Of a DNA stretch of 64,000 nt, positions 13,901 through 26,400 are shown in pieces. Under the pieces are notes generated by a model. The model did no database searches and had not been told where the DNA came from. It saw nothing but the letters and a program-made list of their open reading frames with translations. The stretch covers positions 2,769,501-2,833,500 of the forward strand of contig NC_092569.1 in the NCBI RefSeq assembly GCF_037975245.1. Direction: 5' to 3'. This DNA is from Apostichopus japonicus (taxonomy: Eukaryota > Echinodermata > Holothuroidea > Aspidochirotida > Stichopodidae). Positions within the stretch are counted from its first letter, which is position 1; every line of letters begins with the position of its first letter. The translations under genes were made by a program, and so were the position numbers.

Positions 13901-14238
13901 TGTAAGCTAAACATGGTGAATGATCATCTCATGAAGAGGAGACACAGATCTACAGTGGTCAAACAGGGGAATGACATCTTGCTTAATTATACATACATAT
14001 TGATATGAACTGTAAAACTGTGTACTCGTGGAATTAAACGTTATATATATTCCTGACAACTAATGTGGCAATTATCTTTACTACAGAGCACAATAATCCA
14101 CACTTGATAATTCTAAATACCTTTGTTCCAAACTCAAGATGTGGTTGATTACATCAAACCTTTCTCCTTTACTTTCATTTTTAATTTACATTGCAAATGA
14201 TATTAATTACTAAGGATGAATGGAGGGAGGTCAGATAA
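10978..14238. other. Mostly unique AT-rich DNA with small simple repeats
   Basis: No gene is identified. Contents include a G-rich tract near 11982-12005, a two-copy G-rich repeat at 12236-12310, a G-run near 12364-12373 and a TA/CA microsatellite near 13187-13222. Overlapping ORFs on both strands at 13455-13692 lie in slightly CpG-richer sequence but have no recognisable domain. Confidence 0.5.
12236..12310. repeat. 34-bp G-rich direct repeat, two copies
   Basis: ATGAAAACAGTCGAGGGTGG begins both copies (12236 and 12270), each followed by an AGGAGGGG-like G-rich half. Few differences separate the copies, so this is a recent tandem duplication. Confidence 0.8.
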
Positions 14239-14421
14239 GCTCCTCCCCCTCCCCAAGCTCCTCCCCCTACCCAAGCTCCTCCCCCTCCCCCACGATCCTC
14301 CCCCTCCCCATGCTCCTGCCCCTCCCCATGCTCATTCTCCTCCCCACGATCCTCCCCCTCCCCATGCTCCTCCCCCTCCCCATGCTCATTCTCCTCCCCA
14401 TGTTCCTCCCCCTCCACCCTC
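14239..14421. repeat. C-rich minisatellite, ~18-bp units
   Basis: About ten units built on CTCCTCCCCCTCCCCATG with variants ending in AAG, ACGAT or ATTCTC. A longer pattern (CATGCTCATTCTCCTCCCC) recurs, so there is some higher-order structure. Long ORFs on both strands here, including the longest in the window, are proline/serine or glycine/glutamate repeats with no other support. Confidence 0.85.
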
Positions 14422-14739
14422 TTTTGATCTACCATATAATTTTCAACAGGGAATTCTAAAACACTTTTCACTCTTCTTCCATATTTTTACTAATCATAAT
14501 TTCTTTCTTTCTTCTTCAAGAATTACAGGATACTGCATTCTTAGAAGGAAGGAGAAATTGTGCCAAAAAGAATATCAGTGTATACAGTATATAAAAAAAA
14601 AAAACTGTGATTTCATTCGAAATTTTTTTCAAAAAAAGGGGTCGGCAGACAAAGGTTTATTTATTACTAACAATATTGCAATTTTAAAGGTTTTGGATCC
14701 GACCAAAACCTAGCTGGCATTAATACAGAGTTTACTGAT

Positions 14740-15115
14740 GATGTCACTTTCAACATCCATACGTATCTCTCAGCCGTACCGTGTGATACCTTCGGGTGTG
14801 CGGTACATGCCCTCACCGGATTATGTCTCTTTACATTTGGTGAGACATTCAAGGTCACAATCGACCGATTTAATCATATATATAGTCGAACATGAAATAT
14901 GAGCTCCATATGCCGGCCGTGGCGACCCAGTCATGTTCGTCTCCGAGGCCCATTAATCGTGAATGGGAACAGTGGGTCGATATCAACCCTTTACGCCTGT
15001 CCAACCGAGTATTCCGGGCTATGTCTTCCATTAAATCGATGATAGTATCTTGTCCCAGTAATATGGAGGAGGAAGTCCACAAACTTATGGTTCAGAGCAA
15101 CGTTTAAGACCGTTG
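14740..15115. other. CpG-dense block with overlapping open frames, candidate exon or promoter
   Basis: I count about 22 CpGs in 370 bp, near random expectation and above the flanks. A plus-strand frame (14892-15107, 71 codons, ending TAA) gives a mixed-composition peptide containing NREWEQWVDINPLRLSN. The minus strand is open over nearly the same interval (14870-15082), so the coding strand cannot be told from ORF length. No domain is recognised. It could be a terminal exon, a promoter or a decayed element. Confidence 0.2.
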
Positions 15116-17272
15116 GGCCTCTCCTTTCAGGATAAATGTATGACAACTTTTGTTAGTCTTGGTCTTCAGATCTATACTCTTATTCTGTATCTATGTACAT
15201 ACTGTATGTATGTATGCAGACTTTTCCAAATATACTTGTGTGTGTGTCAACAGATCATAGTAAAAATCAATGACTTTGGGACAAACAATAACTCCCAACC
15301 TTACAATATAGTGAAGGATATTAAATGATGGGAGAGCGTGAGAAGGGGAGGGGGTGTCTGTAATAGGTAAAAAAAAATGTTGTTAACAGGATTGGACTGA
15401 GGGTGGGGAGAGTGGGGTAAGGGGAGATGGCAGGAGCTCATGAAGAAATAGGATTGAGGTGTTTATATTAATCCATGACGAAAATTATTGACAGAAACGC
15501 TAAGAGAATAAACAGTAAAAGTGGATTAGAACTTTCTATTAAAAATAGAATTATGTACAGGATAGGACAATGGGAGGATGGTGGGGGGCAGTAGGGGGCG
15601 GGATTACAGTTGTTGGTGGAAAAGGGATGTGAAGGACGAAGGAAGGGGAAAGAGCTCAGGAGATGTGGATAAGAATGGATTATTGGATGGCAGCATGGTG
15701 GGTAAAGGAGATGAGGAAGGGGAGGAAGTAGAATTAAGGAAGGGAAAGTAAGGGGCAAAGGGAGGGGGTAAGGGAGAGGAGATAGAGGGGACAGGTTCTA
15801 AAATTTTCCAATGTCAATAACAATGTCATTTAGTCCTTAAGTCTACAATATCCAACACGGTAGGAACCAAAGTTAATACCGATGCTGTACAGTACGTCCA
15901 GACGATCATCAAGTCTACTGCTAATCCTGAAACAGACCGTTGTGGTGCAAACACTGTGTGAACTTCATATGAGTATTTATCTACTCAGCAAAACCTGTTC
16001 AATTTACATTTCCTTTTTTTTTCGTTTTGGGATTTTCTTCTTTTTTTTTGTTGCTTTTTTTGTGAATACACAAAAACAAAACTGACAAATATACGTTTAG
16101 AAAAAAACAAGTTCAGGTCAAAACAAAATATGACTCAAACTTTTTTTTCAGACGTTGCACTTTGAAAAATTGAACGAGACCTTTCGAATATTAAAACATG
16201 CGAAGGTCCCTTAGCATTACGAACCTTAAGGTTACTTTCGGGGTACCTCAACAGATTCAGAGCAAAAGGGGAAATAAAAGGAAACAAAAAAAGAGGGGGG
16301 GGGAGAAAATACACCAAACTAAGAGAGAAAAACATAGAGGGCACTTCAACGAATAGTCATAGCAAATTGGGCGAACAACAGTATGCTTGGAAACGTTGTA
16401 GTGTAGTTTCTTTACAGAGATGATAGCCAGTCTACCAGATAGGAAAGTACTAGCTGGGACAAGAGGTGAGCCAAATGAACTGTACTCCAAAAAAAGGTGG
16501 TGTCAATTTAAAAATAATTTTAATCCAAATATTGTGAACAAAGTAATAGCAAATTATGAATGGAATTTCCTTTCTTTGGCAGTTGGCTCTGCTAATGTTT
16601 ATTCCCAAGACTATATAAGCATGAATATAATTAAACCATCAACTTTCCAAAGATGGAACAATTTCAGGGTACGGTAAGGCATTCAATTGGAATAGGCTGT
16701 ATAGTGTTTTTACTTGATTACTGAGGGTGGGGGAGGGAGGATGGGGGGTTGGAAGTAAGGTAAATTATTTCTGGGGTGATTGTGATGCCATTACTTCATT
16801 GCACTCTTACAGTAAAACAAGTCAATTTCTTATCATTTTTATAACAGATGTTTAATAAATGCTATAAACTATAGATATAACTTATTCCCTACTATTTAAA
16901 ATATATTGGAGGAAAAATAAAACGTGAATTATCAAAAACATTGCCTTTCTAAATGATACAGTGAGAGGGAAATTAAGATCAAATCCAGTGAGGAAATGTG
17001 GAAAATGGATAGGCTTGATAATTCATACTTTTTACCACACAAATTGTCACTATGTTCTGTTTATACAAAATTGTTCTGTTTCTATGCAAATGAAGGGCAA
17101 GAATTGTATCTTAAAAAGTGAGGGCGACAGACAACATGACTCATTGTTGAACACATCTAAGGTTCCCACTGTTTTACTGCGTTTTCTTTTACACATTGCA
17201 AAATTCCATCTCTCGCAGCTCTTTGGTCATAAAATATCTTTCTTATTTTTCAATCAAGAGGAACTTTTTAAA
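15116..17272. other. Unique DNA with a purine-rich stretch
   Basis: No gene is recognised. From about 15330 to 15797 the plus strand is strongly purine-biased with many GGGG and GGAAG blocks, densest at 15565-15797. Another G-rich tract lies at about 16726-16749 and a G-run near 16294-16302. An 85-codon ORF at 16420-16677 has no recognisable motif. Confidence 0.5.
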
Positions 17273-18060
17273 TAATTGAAGCAGGAATTACTGGATATGT
17301 ACTAATGTTATCATGTCACTGCTGTATATCAAAATGAAAAGTATGTTCTTGGGTTATGATATCATATGCTTTTTAAAGTGCTTCTTGAAACTCAATTAAA
17401 ACCAAATTCCTGCCCTTAAATAATTGAAGCAGGAATTACTGGATATGTACTTACAGTATGTTATAATGTCACTGCTGTATATCAAAATGCATAATATGTT
17501 CTTGTGTTATGATATCATGCTTTTTTAAAGTGCTTCTTGAAACTCAATCAAAACCAAATTTCTGCCCTTAAATAATTGAAGCAGGAATTACTGGATATGT
17601 ACTTACAGTATGTTATAATGTCACTGCTGTATATCAAAATGCATAATATGTTCTTGTGTTATGATATCATATGCATTTTGATATGCTTCTTGAAACTCAA
17701 TTCAAACCGGATTTCTGCCCTTAAATTATTGAATCAGGAATTACAGGATATGTTCTTATGTTATAATATCACTGCTGTATATCAAAATGCATAAAATGTT
17801 CTTGTGTTATGATATCATATATGCTTTTTAAAGTGCTTCTTGAAACTCAATTAAAACCAGATTCCTGCCCTTAAATAATTGAGGCAGGAATTACAGGATA
17901 TGTTCTTATGTTATATTATTACTGTTGTATCTGCTTCTTAAAGTGATTCTAAAAACTGACTAAAAACGAGAATCCTGCTTTTAAATAATTGAAGCAACAA
18001 GTACAGGATATATATATATGTTCTTATGTTATAATAAAACTGCTGTTAATGCTATATATA
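17273..18060. repeat. ~150-bp tandem repeat array (~5.3 copies)
   Basis: Units begin at about 17273, 17421, 17573, 17726, 17876 and 17986, each with TAATTGAAGCAGGAATTAC or a close variant. Spacings are 148-153 bp except the last full one, which is 110 bp because an internal part is missing. Each unit also holds CACTGCTGTATATCAAAATG and TGCTTCTTGAAACTCAAT. The array degenerates at the right end, where a TATATATA run is inserted. Confidence 0.9.
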
Positions 18061-18399
18061 ACTGATGCTTTAAATAGAAATTAAAATAGAAATCTTTTCC
18101 TTGAGTGCAGCTTTCTTTTGGTAGTTTTGTAGATCTCACAGTAACCAGATATAATTTAACAACCATTCCTGTTTAGGTTAAAAGTATCCCATACCAAGAA
18201 TAGTAAAAGAAAACAAAATTCCAACCCAATAGTTTCTTTCATTTTTTCTTTTTTCATTTTTCTCATCTTCAGATTTACCCTTTGCACCCTTCCTCCATCT
18301 TTTCTCGTCTCTTCTTTTTCGAATTCAAAAATATGACGCATTTCTCCGGAATCTATTGAAAGTTTGGTGGACCCCACGACTTGATGGGTAATAAATTAT

Positions 18400-18704
18400 C
18401 CGTAAAGAGAGCTCCTCCTGCCAAAAACTAACCGACAGAACCATCTGACCGTTCTATATCAGCAGGATGCCCGCGCAGACGAAGACACCTTGCATTGCGC
18501 CCCAATGTCCATTCTATTTCTGTGCACAGAAATACCATCAGAGCTCGTCTGCGAATATTTTGACCGCAGGCATTTGTTTCTGCGTAAATTACAGAATGAC
18601 GACATTTTAAGCCATTTCATTTTTTTGCCGTCTGGGTGTGTCCGGCCTTTCTTTGCTGTTTCCGTTGTTCCTCTAACCTTCACAGATGCTTTGCGATCGT
18701 ACAA
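18400..18704. other. CpG-dense segment next to a TA microsatellite
   Basis: I count about 15 CpGs in 230 bp (18460-18690). An 81-codon minus-strand frame (18459-18704) gives a basic peptide with no domain I recognise. The plus strand is also open from 18490 into the microsatellite. It may belong to the same locus as the CpG-dense sequence at 19260-19760, but there is no direct link. Confidence 0.2.
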
Positions 18705-18708
18705 AATA

Positions 18709-18709
18709 C

Positions 18710-18763
<54 letters not shown>

Positions 18764-18845
18764 ATATATATATAAATATATATATATATATGTATATAGA
18801 CACACACATATATTTAGATATATAGATATATGTATATAGATACAT
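18709..18845. repeat. (TA)n microsatellite
   Basis: Nearly pure TA dinucleotides interrupted by TTTA, GTATATAGA and CACACA steps. The Y/I-rich peptides read across it are artefacts. Confidence 0.95.
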
Positions 18846-19218
18846 CTGAATGGCCTTGTGTTTCTACTCCCCTCTTGGGCTCACCCCCCCCCCTCTGAAA
18901 CTAAAAGGAGTAAGATAAAAACAAGTCCGAGACCCGACGGAATAATATCTTCCCCAACTTTACAGAGCTTCCAGCACGGAGTACAAAGCTCCAGAGACGT
19001 ATTTCTATCGGCGAAGAGCACGGGGCCTCTTATTTGCATGCAACTGTATACAGTGGCCAGTACATGTATCAAATAAATGTATACACATGGTCAGCACTGG
19101 GATGCACTACTCACATTAAGAGGAGATGTCAGCTTGTGTTTATATGGATTCCAAGGCGAATCAATCAATGCAACACGACGACAACAGCATTTTATATACT
19201 ACTAGACCTACAGACTGT

Positions 19219-19256
19219 AGACACACACACGCGCACGACGCACACACACAAGACAC
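19219..19256. repeat. CA/CG-rich simple repeat
   Basis: Alternating ACACACAC with GCGCACGACGCAC interruptions. It is a purine-pyrimidine alternating tract and therefore a possible Z-DNA former. Confidence 0.7.
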
Positions 19257-19267
19257 GAGAGTGATAG

Positions 19268-19467
19268 TCAAAACCCCATACTGTTGCGAGACGTGGCGGG
19301 CCAGACAGGTGTTGTAGTTACTCTGTCAAGGTATACCACGACATGATCATCAACAACCTCCCGGCAGTGCTCTGCTGCCACGGGGATCTCTCTCATTAGT
19401 GAGCTGGATAGATACATTACAAATGCCAGTAGGGTCAGCAGCCACACAAGTTCACTCGTCTTAAAGT
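19268..19467 (-). other. Candidate coding exon with a hydrophobic segment (minus strand)
   Basis: On the minus strand a pyrimidine-rich stretch ending CTGTCTGTGCAG looks like a splice acceptor (AG at 19468-19469). It is followed by 65 open codons ending in TGA at 19268-19270. The peptide starts with a charged FKTSEL segment, then a hydrophobic run LVWLLTLLAFVMYLSSSLM, then a polar part with REIPVAAEHCREVVDDH. This is the shape of a signal peptide, signal anchor or type II membrane segment. A possible donor (GTGGTATAC) lies inside the frame. No in-frame ATG precedes the hydrophobic run, so an upstream exon would be needed. The product is unknown, and chance cannot be excluded. Confidence 0.2.
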
Positions 19468-19552
19468 CTGCACAGACAGTAGGAGGAGGAGGACGACATC
19501 GACGACAAACTCGTCGTCAACGACGAAGAGGAATAAGATGATGATCACAGAT

Positions 19553-19594
19553 CATGATGATGATGATGATGATGAAGATGATGATGATGATGCA
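19553..19594. repeat. (GAT)n trinucleotide repeat
   Basis: About thirteen GAT/AAG/GAT units. The poly-aspartate frame read across it on the plus strand is a repeat artefact. Confidence 0.9.
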
Positions 19595-19899
19595 GACGAG
19601 GGGAGTAGCAAGCATCTAACAACAGTCCTGACCAGTTCAGCTAGGAGGCTGTCAGTATTTTCTGAGAGTGTTACCCGGGTACGGGGCCCCCTTGTGATGT
19701 CACGTCTGACTCAAGCCAATAGATGCCATGTAAATTACTGATCGTCGACTGGGGACGATATGCACGTTTCGAAACAATGATAAGATAATCAAATAAAACC
19801 GTCCATAAAATTCGGAACGTTGTCTAACATTCCGAGTATATGTTTATGGTGAGAGAATCAGTGCAGTCTTCGTTATCCAATCATAAAACTGTTTTCAAA

Positions 19900-19904
19900 T
19901 TATA

Positions 19905-19949
<45 letters not shown>

Positions 19950-20099
19950 ATAAATATATGTGTAAATATATATATATATATATATATATGTGGATATGTG
20001 TAAATATATATATATATATATTATCTACATAAATATAGATATATCTATATATATATCTATATGTATATGTCTATATATGCATGTGTGTATGACTATATA
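19900..20099. repeat. (TA)n-rich microsatellite with TGTG/AAATA interruptions
   Basis: About 200 bp of TA repeats broken by TGTGTGTATAAATATATGTG and related steps. It shows the same style as the tracts at 18.7, 21.9 and 36.4 kb. Confidence 0.95.
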
Positions 20100-21852
20100 C
20101 GTTCATGTACTCCCTGTTCGATTGATGAAATTGATTTCAAAACAAGAACACGTACCCACCCACCCAGATGAAGAAAGAAAATAAAAGAGAGGAAAAGATT
20201 TATGTCGGATAACATCATGTGACACGCTCATCAGTCCTCTGCGTATGACGATGACGAATCCATCTCCGAGCTTCAGAAATATTGTCATTTTTCTCTGACA
20301 CTTCTGTCACTCAAAATAGCTGCTTGTTTAGTCTGGTTTTGTCGAAAGGAAAATGAAGTTTGCAATTTCTGTGTCATTACCTGATATTAATGGGAAGGGG
20401 CCCAAAGAGGGGCGAGAAAAGAGAGAGAGGAAGGGTTTTCTTCAATAGAAAACTTGGTCACAAATTTTATGACTTCCATTAAGTTTTTAAATTAAAAAAA
20501 TGACAGTTTATAACTCTCAGGAAAAAATGTGCAGCGTATACATTGCAAAAAGCCAAGAAATATTAAACATGAAACGTTATAAACAGTCTCGATACCGAAA
20601 CGTGGCGAGTTATCTGACAAGTCTCCGGAAAAAGGTAAATGTTCTCGGAGATTGTTTTTCGCTGTGTCTCAGAGTAATGTACACGAGAAGAAAAAAAATA
20701 TTAAAAAAAAAGCTCATGTATCCAATTACTTAACCGAATATATTCCGCCCGGTGGAATCTATTCCGCCCATTTCGATATAAAGTAATTGTTTTTTACGTA
20801 TCAATGAGCAGATATGTGAAGGGCATGCAGGCACGCTTCTCAGGATTGGCTTACTTGAAAATGAGTACAGACCATAGTAGTCAGGTTATTAGTTCAATGG
20901 GGTCGATGTAAATGAAAACAACAAGGTAGGATACACCATGAGCCCGGAATTGCAACTTAAATAGTAGCAAAAGCCTCGACCAATCGACGAACCTTACCCA
21001 CCCGTCGGCCTTATAACTGCAAATAATGGAGGTTGGTGGGTTGGGGGGGGGGGGAATGGAGGGAATAAGATAAAGGGATACTCACAAAGGAATATTTATT
21101 GAAGTAAAAAGGTCTCTGTGTGGCAACATGACAACAAGTCAATGTTCCCTTTCTCTACCCCCATTCCAATCAAACCCTCCCCCTCCTCCTACTCCTTTGT
21201 TTTAATTCTCAATTACCAGTGAAATAAATGGCAGGGAAAATGCAGCTTTTCTCTCCACATATTTGCATAAAGTAGTTACTGTAAGCCTTATTGGCTCTTT
21301 CTACGTCAATTAATTCTGCACAAATTTGCAACGTACACTATTTCATATAATGTAACATAATTTTATGCTATATCAGAGATGCTGTACTTGACCAAACATT
21401 TGTGACAATTTTGTGTATGTCTTGAAACCAATCTCAAAATTCAGGCTTTAATGATGGGATGACAATCTTTAATTTATCATTTCTGACATGACTTTTCATT
21501 CACATTTACCCAGACCCCAGGTAGAAACTCAAAGACTCTCAATCACGTACACTTGGTAGTCTTCTACAGAGACCTCCCTCTACACGTACTTTCAAAGTTA
21601 GTCCCTGTAAACGTAGATAGTTACCTCGATTGTAAATTGCCAATGTCTGTAGGTTTTGCAGTTTTACTTGTATTGACAATCTCCTATCTTGTTGACATTC
21701 TTGATTTCTGCTTCTTGTACTGTTTTATTTTTCGGCTTTTGCCCAAGGAAGGTTCCAGGGGAACAGGAAATATCAAACACACACATTTCATTTCCGTACT
21801 TATCAAGCCAGTTACTTGAGTAACAACATGATGTAAGTTACTGTATAGGTAT

Positions 21853-21856
<4 letters not shown>
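20100..21856. other. Unique non-coding DNA
   Basis: No gene is recognised. Near 20739-20777 the ten-mer TATTCCGCCC occurs twice about 20 bp apart. A G-run is at about 21035-21055. An 88-codon hydrophobic ORF at 21553-21819 has no further support. Confidence 0.5.
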
Positions 21857-21924
<68 letters not shown>

Positions 21925-22045
21925 TATATACATCCATATATACATCCATATATACATCCATATATACATCCATATATACATCCATATATAGACTATATAA
22001 TATATGCATATGTACATATATTATATATTATACATTTATGTACAT
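21857..22045. repeat. (TA)n microsatellite with a 12-bp repeat
   Basis: (TA)n from about 21857 to 21930 passes into five copies of the 12-mer CATCCATATATA (21931-21990), then into degenerate TA-rich sequence. The 12-mer probably grew from a mutated microsatellite unit. Confidence 0.95.
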
Positions 22046-22842
22046 ATAAACACAAACACCAGAATTATGTCCATCATCAATTGATTTCAGGAGCATCTTC
22101 TACTGTACAAACAATTACACAAATTATCTCAAAGTTGTTGTTTTTCCCGACGAATCGTCCTCGGCAAAACATTTGGCTCGGAAAGTTTCCTTTGTGCTAC
22201 ACACTCTCTTCCAAGGACACATGTATGGAGCTTACTCATCGATACAATTCACGATTACACTGAATCTCCCCCCCCCCCTCCACCCCCTCCCGAATTTCTC
22301 TGGTCGAGCTTGAAGACGTATTACATATATATAAAACTGCCCAAGAAAAAAAGAAAAAAAAAATGGCCACACTGCTGGACTGACTAAAAGGTACCTGCCA
22401 CAGAGACACACAGACAGAAGGAGAGCTCTGTAGATATTTAAACAAGTACAACCGTGATGCGAGTGCCCCCCTACAATGTAAGCAATACACCCCATCAAGC
22501 TCTCATGCATATTCATGAAGTACAAGAGGGAAAAGAAAGGAAGAAAGGCATTCAGTAAAATGGTTCATCACTGATGGATTTTGGTCATTTTCATAAATTC
22601 CTCATGCATTTTCTAGCAGATTTGTGAAGAAATAGGTCATTTTAGCCAGTGTCAATTGTGGGGCACCCATCTTCTCTCTGCCGAAACTGGAAATACATTA
22701 ACGGGGAAGGTAAGAGGTATCCGACGAGGTCATTTTCAAAAGCCCTCCTCTTAACGAAATGCCTGACAGGAAGTAAAAATGGCTAGCCTAGGTAGTGAGT
22801 GGATTTTTTTGTGGGTTACCAGAGGGGTATGTGACTAGATCG
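22046..22842. other. Unique DNA between microsatellite and LINE fragment
   Basis: A C-run (about 22267-22289) is present. The overlapping minus-strand ORFs at 22232-22525 run through it and have no domain. No gene is seen. Confidence 0.45.
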
Positions 22843-23433
22843 AGGCTCAACTGAATTACGACTGGTTCACGCTTTTGTTTCCTCCTATCTGGATCACTGC
22901 AACAGTTTGAATGTGAATTTGCCAGTTTGTCATATATAGCTCCCCTTCAGAGAATTGGTACGCGCCTAGTCTCACTCACTAGAAAGTTTGATCACATCAC
23001 TCCTGTACTCCGTTCATTGCATTGGCTTGCCGTCTCTCAGGGCATCCAGTTTAAGATCCTACTTGACACCTACAAAGCGATCAACCGGCTTGCCCCTCAC
23101 TGACCTTCGTACTCCTTTGCGTCTGTCAACTACAGTTACGCTTCACTCTTCCTATCAATGTGAATTTGCAATTAACTCCTGGTCCACGTACCCGCACTCA
23201 TTATGGCGATCATGCCTTTTCTGTCGCTGCGCCTTCTCTTTGGAACGTACTCCCATTTCACATTCGTGACTCTCCCTCCCTTTGTATTTTCAAGAGACAA
23301 CTTAATACATTTCTGTTTGATTCCTACTTTCTTTTTTTCCTTGGTTTCCTTTGTCTCTTTCCTACTTTGTAAAGAGCTTTGAAACGCTGTATTAAGCGCT
23401 ATATAAATGTCATTTATTATTATTTTTATAATT
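22843..23433 (+). mobile_element. 5'-truncated, decayed non-LTR retrotransposon (CR1/L2/Rex-like), 3' end
   Basis: Three blocks in three frames match the conserved C-terminal part of CR1/L2-type reverse transcriptases. LVHAFVSSYLDHCNS is at 22862-22906, HITPVLRSLHWLAV lies in a block from 22990 to a TGA at 23101-23103, and YGDHAFSVAAPSLWN with a following LFD lies in the frame from 23160. At least two frameshifts and a stop separate them, so the copy cannot be active. The 3' end has the usual AAGCGCTATATAAATGTCAT followed by ATT repeats, as in many CR1/L2-like elements. The endonuclease and catalytic reverse-transcriptase core (YADD region) are missing, which fits 5' truncation on insertion. 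Clade assignment is from recalled family patterns, not a search. Confidence 0.88.
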
Positions 23434-26400
23434 TTATGTTAGTTGTTCTGTTTCCTACATTTATAATCCAAAAAGCAGCATTTACAGCTTTTCACCTCAA
23501 ACGATGATGTTAGAATCAAACTCTTCCTCGTAAAAGAAGAAATGGCGGTCTTGAGAATCTCTTGTATTCTTAAGTACTCTCTTGTAATCTTATCGTTCAC
23601 TTTAAAAATACAAACCCCTCTTTGTATATATTTTAAAACAACCGATACATATCTTTGAATTTCCAGCACTGTGATTAATTGTATACATAACCTCCTTGAA
23701 TTTACAGGAAATGATACAGCACTGATGAATAATATATATGTATTAGCTTTCATTTTATTTCCGTTAGTTTGTAAATACAACACTGGTCACTTGTAATTGC
23801 AAAAACAAATGAACTGACACAAACTTAAATATATATAACTCAAGGCAAAACTCTATGTTAACTACTGCAAGGATAATAAGGGGATTGACTGGGGTTTTTT
23901 ACTCTCTCTATGAAATATAAATCCTTTGTTAAGAAAGGTCAAGGGTAATAATACCAAGGTTTCTGCATGGGTAAGTTTAAGTGGATGGAAGGGGGGGTCC
24001 CCCTACTTTTCAAAACCAAAGGAGAGCAACATCAGGTGGGTACCTGTCCCCATACATTTTCAATCAATTCCCGATTAAAACTGGAGAGGGTAAAGAGGCA
24101 GGTACTAGGGTCATCCTAAAATTCCCACAACCCACCCAGACCATCAGCCATTCATGTTGAATCATTTCTAAATGGTTTACCTAAGCACCATCCATGAAAT
24201 GACTTCATGACGATGCGTGTGCACACAGACTTGTAGGCAAACAGGATTATTCATTTTATTCAGCATTGAAAGCAATAGAATCATGATGGTAGACCTACAA
24301 AACAACCATCGACCATTTATTTTCTATCATCTACTCGTTTACCGTACCGATCTCGGACATTTGACATCCTGGCAACGAGTGGACAGACTTGAAGCAAACA
24401 AGTACAAGTTGATATCAGCGATGAAGGCTAGCCATGTGCAACAGAATCACCGTGCTCAGTAGACGACCTGTCAAGTTACATTATGACTCAAACTCCAAAG
24501 TACCCCATTTTTTCCTCACCCATAAATCATTCCTCGGATCCTAAAAGTCGCAAAAAGAGCCCTAATTATTGTCGATCCGGCAAAAGAGCCAAACATAAAC
24601 TTGAAACATCGGTATCAATTGGCATCACTTTCAGATCAATTGAATGTGAAAATTGCATTAAATTTGCCGCATGGGAAGCAATCAAAATGGCTGGACTTTC
24701 TTTTTATTCTTTGGGGGGTTGGGGTGGGTGTGGAGGGTGAAGGGGGGGAGACATAGCGATGAGAGAGTTCCGAGAATATTATTGCAACTTGCTAATTTTA
24801 TTTCCAAATAGGTCCACAATTTATCTTCCAACGGCAACTGATGAACGTCGCCTGATCGAATGGTTCCACTGGCAGAAAACGGAAATAAATCATTTTCCTT
24901 TTCTAAAATATAAAAAAAAACGGATGACAATGAGTCACGAAACTTTTTATAGGTTCATTAAGAAGTTAAATTCATAATTTCCAACTGACAGAAACCTCAC
25001 ATGTCATTAAACAAAGATTGAGCACGCAAAAATTACGAAGGTAACTCGAAAAATTTGTAAATTACCCTTACTTTTCCCTCTTTTTTTTTCAAGTCTTTTT
25101 AAGCTTTACAAAATTTACACTAAGTCGTAAAAAAATGGATTAATACAGTACATTACATCCTAAAGAAGCCAGAAAAACTCCCACGGTGGGGCTGATAATC
25201 CAATAATTCAACCAAAATTCATCCTCTTTTCATACTTCCTGGTCACCTATCCAATTCCTATCCCATCTGAGCACATCTTTTGAGAAGTTTGATCCATACA
25301 GTAACAGTCCCAATTTATATATTCATCAGCTGATTGTGATATCACATTGATTCGACTTGTGATTTCAGAGCCTGGAAATTTTGTTTTTAATATAATGACA
25401 CAGGGCAATATGGGAAAAATATTTTGTGGAACAGCAGGAAATCCATTTTTCATAATCATGACATATTTCGTGGAACAAAATAGATACCAGGAGACCTGTA
25501 AAATTACCCACAAATATTTTAGGTAACATTAATGATAATAATGGAAAATGAAGGTGTCCATAGATTTAGTTTACACTGCAACGCATCCCTGTTTCTATGA
25601 TATAACCAGTTGCAGGGAAGCTAATTGTTACATATATCCCTATAGCCACCACATATATCATGTAGAGTCACATAACAAATTTAATGTTTCTCAAATAAAT
25701 CGGCTCAAATAGTTGCACTTTTGAAAGAAATTTGATACAAACATGAAACAAAAACAGACGAGAAAATTGGAAAGTTGGAAACAGAAAATTCCCAATATCA
25801 AAGCCCCATTAAACCACCTGCCAGCCTAAAATTGAAATTTGGAATACTCGAAAACATTAGGGAAGACCCCAAAATGGCCATATGGAGGGAAAAACTCGAA
25901 ATTTGATTGATGAAAACATTACTGAAGCTATTCGGGAGGGGGGGAGAGGGGAGGATGGTGGAGGAGGGAGGCAGGGGTTTGAGTGAATATTTTGAGACAT
26001 TTTACACATAAATTTTGGTGAAAAATTTTGTCAAGACATCATGTGACAAAATTTCACATCATGAATTTATGGACCCTTTTCCTAAGAATTAAAGAAGTTA
26101 AAACAACAACAACAAAAACTAGAACATTTAAAAGAGTCCTTAATTAAATTAATTATGGCAATCAAATCTCTCTTATCTAAATAAGGTCTTAAGTTGACAT
26201 GCCTATTCCAAACAGCCATACATTTTTATATCTCGATGCTTCCAATATATTAAGGTCGGTCATTTGAGAACCTCGATTATTTCAGTTTTAACCGCTCCAC
26301 CGAAAGCATTCCCATAATCCGTTTAAAACATTGATCCATAAATTAGATACGATACCGCCTTCAACTCTGTATCAAGTGTTGTTTTTACTCCAGCACAACT

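Noticed and set aside
14216-14713. 165-codon ORF, the longest in the window
   Set aside because: Its first part is a proline/histidine-rich translation of the C-rich minisatellite and the rest is AT-rich low-complexity sequence. All frames and the opposite strand are open for the same reason.
22988-23269. 93-codon ORF inside the LINE fragment as a gene
   Set aside because: Its frame does not match the reverse-transcriptase-like blocks over most of its length. The conserved peptide pieces lie in three frames of a decayed LINE 3' end.
24837-24870. Hammerhead-ribozyme-like CTGATGA word
   Set aside because: The required GAAA core and matching stems are not present at the right distance.
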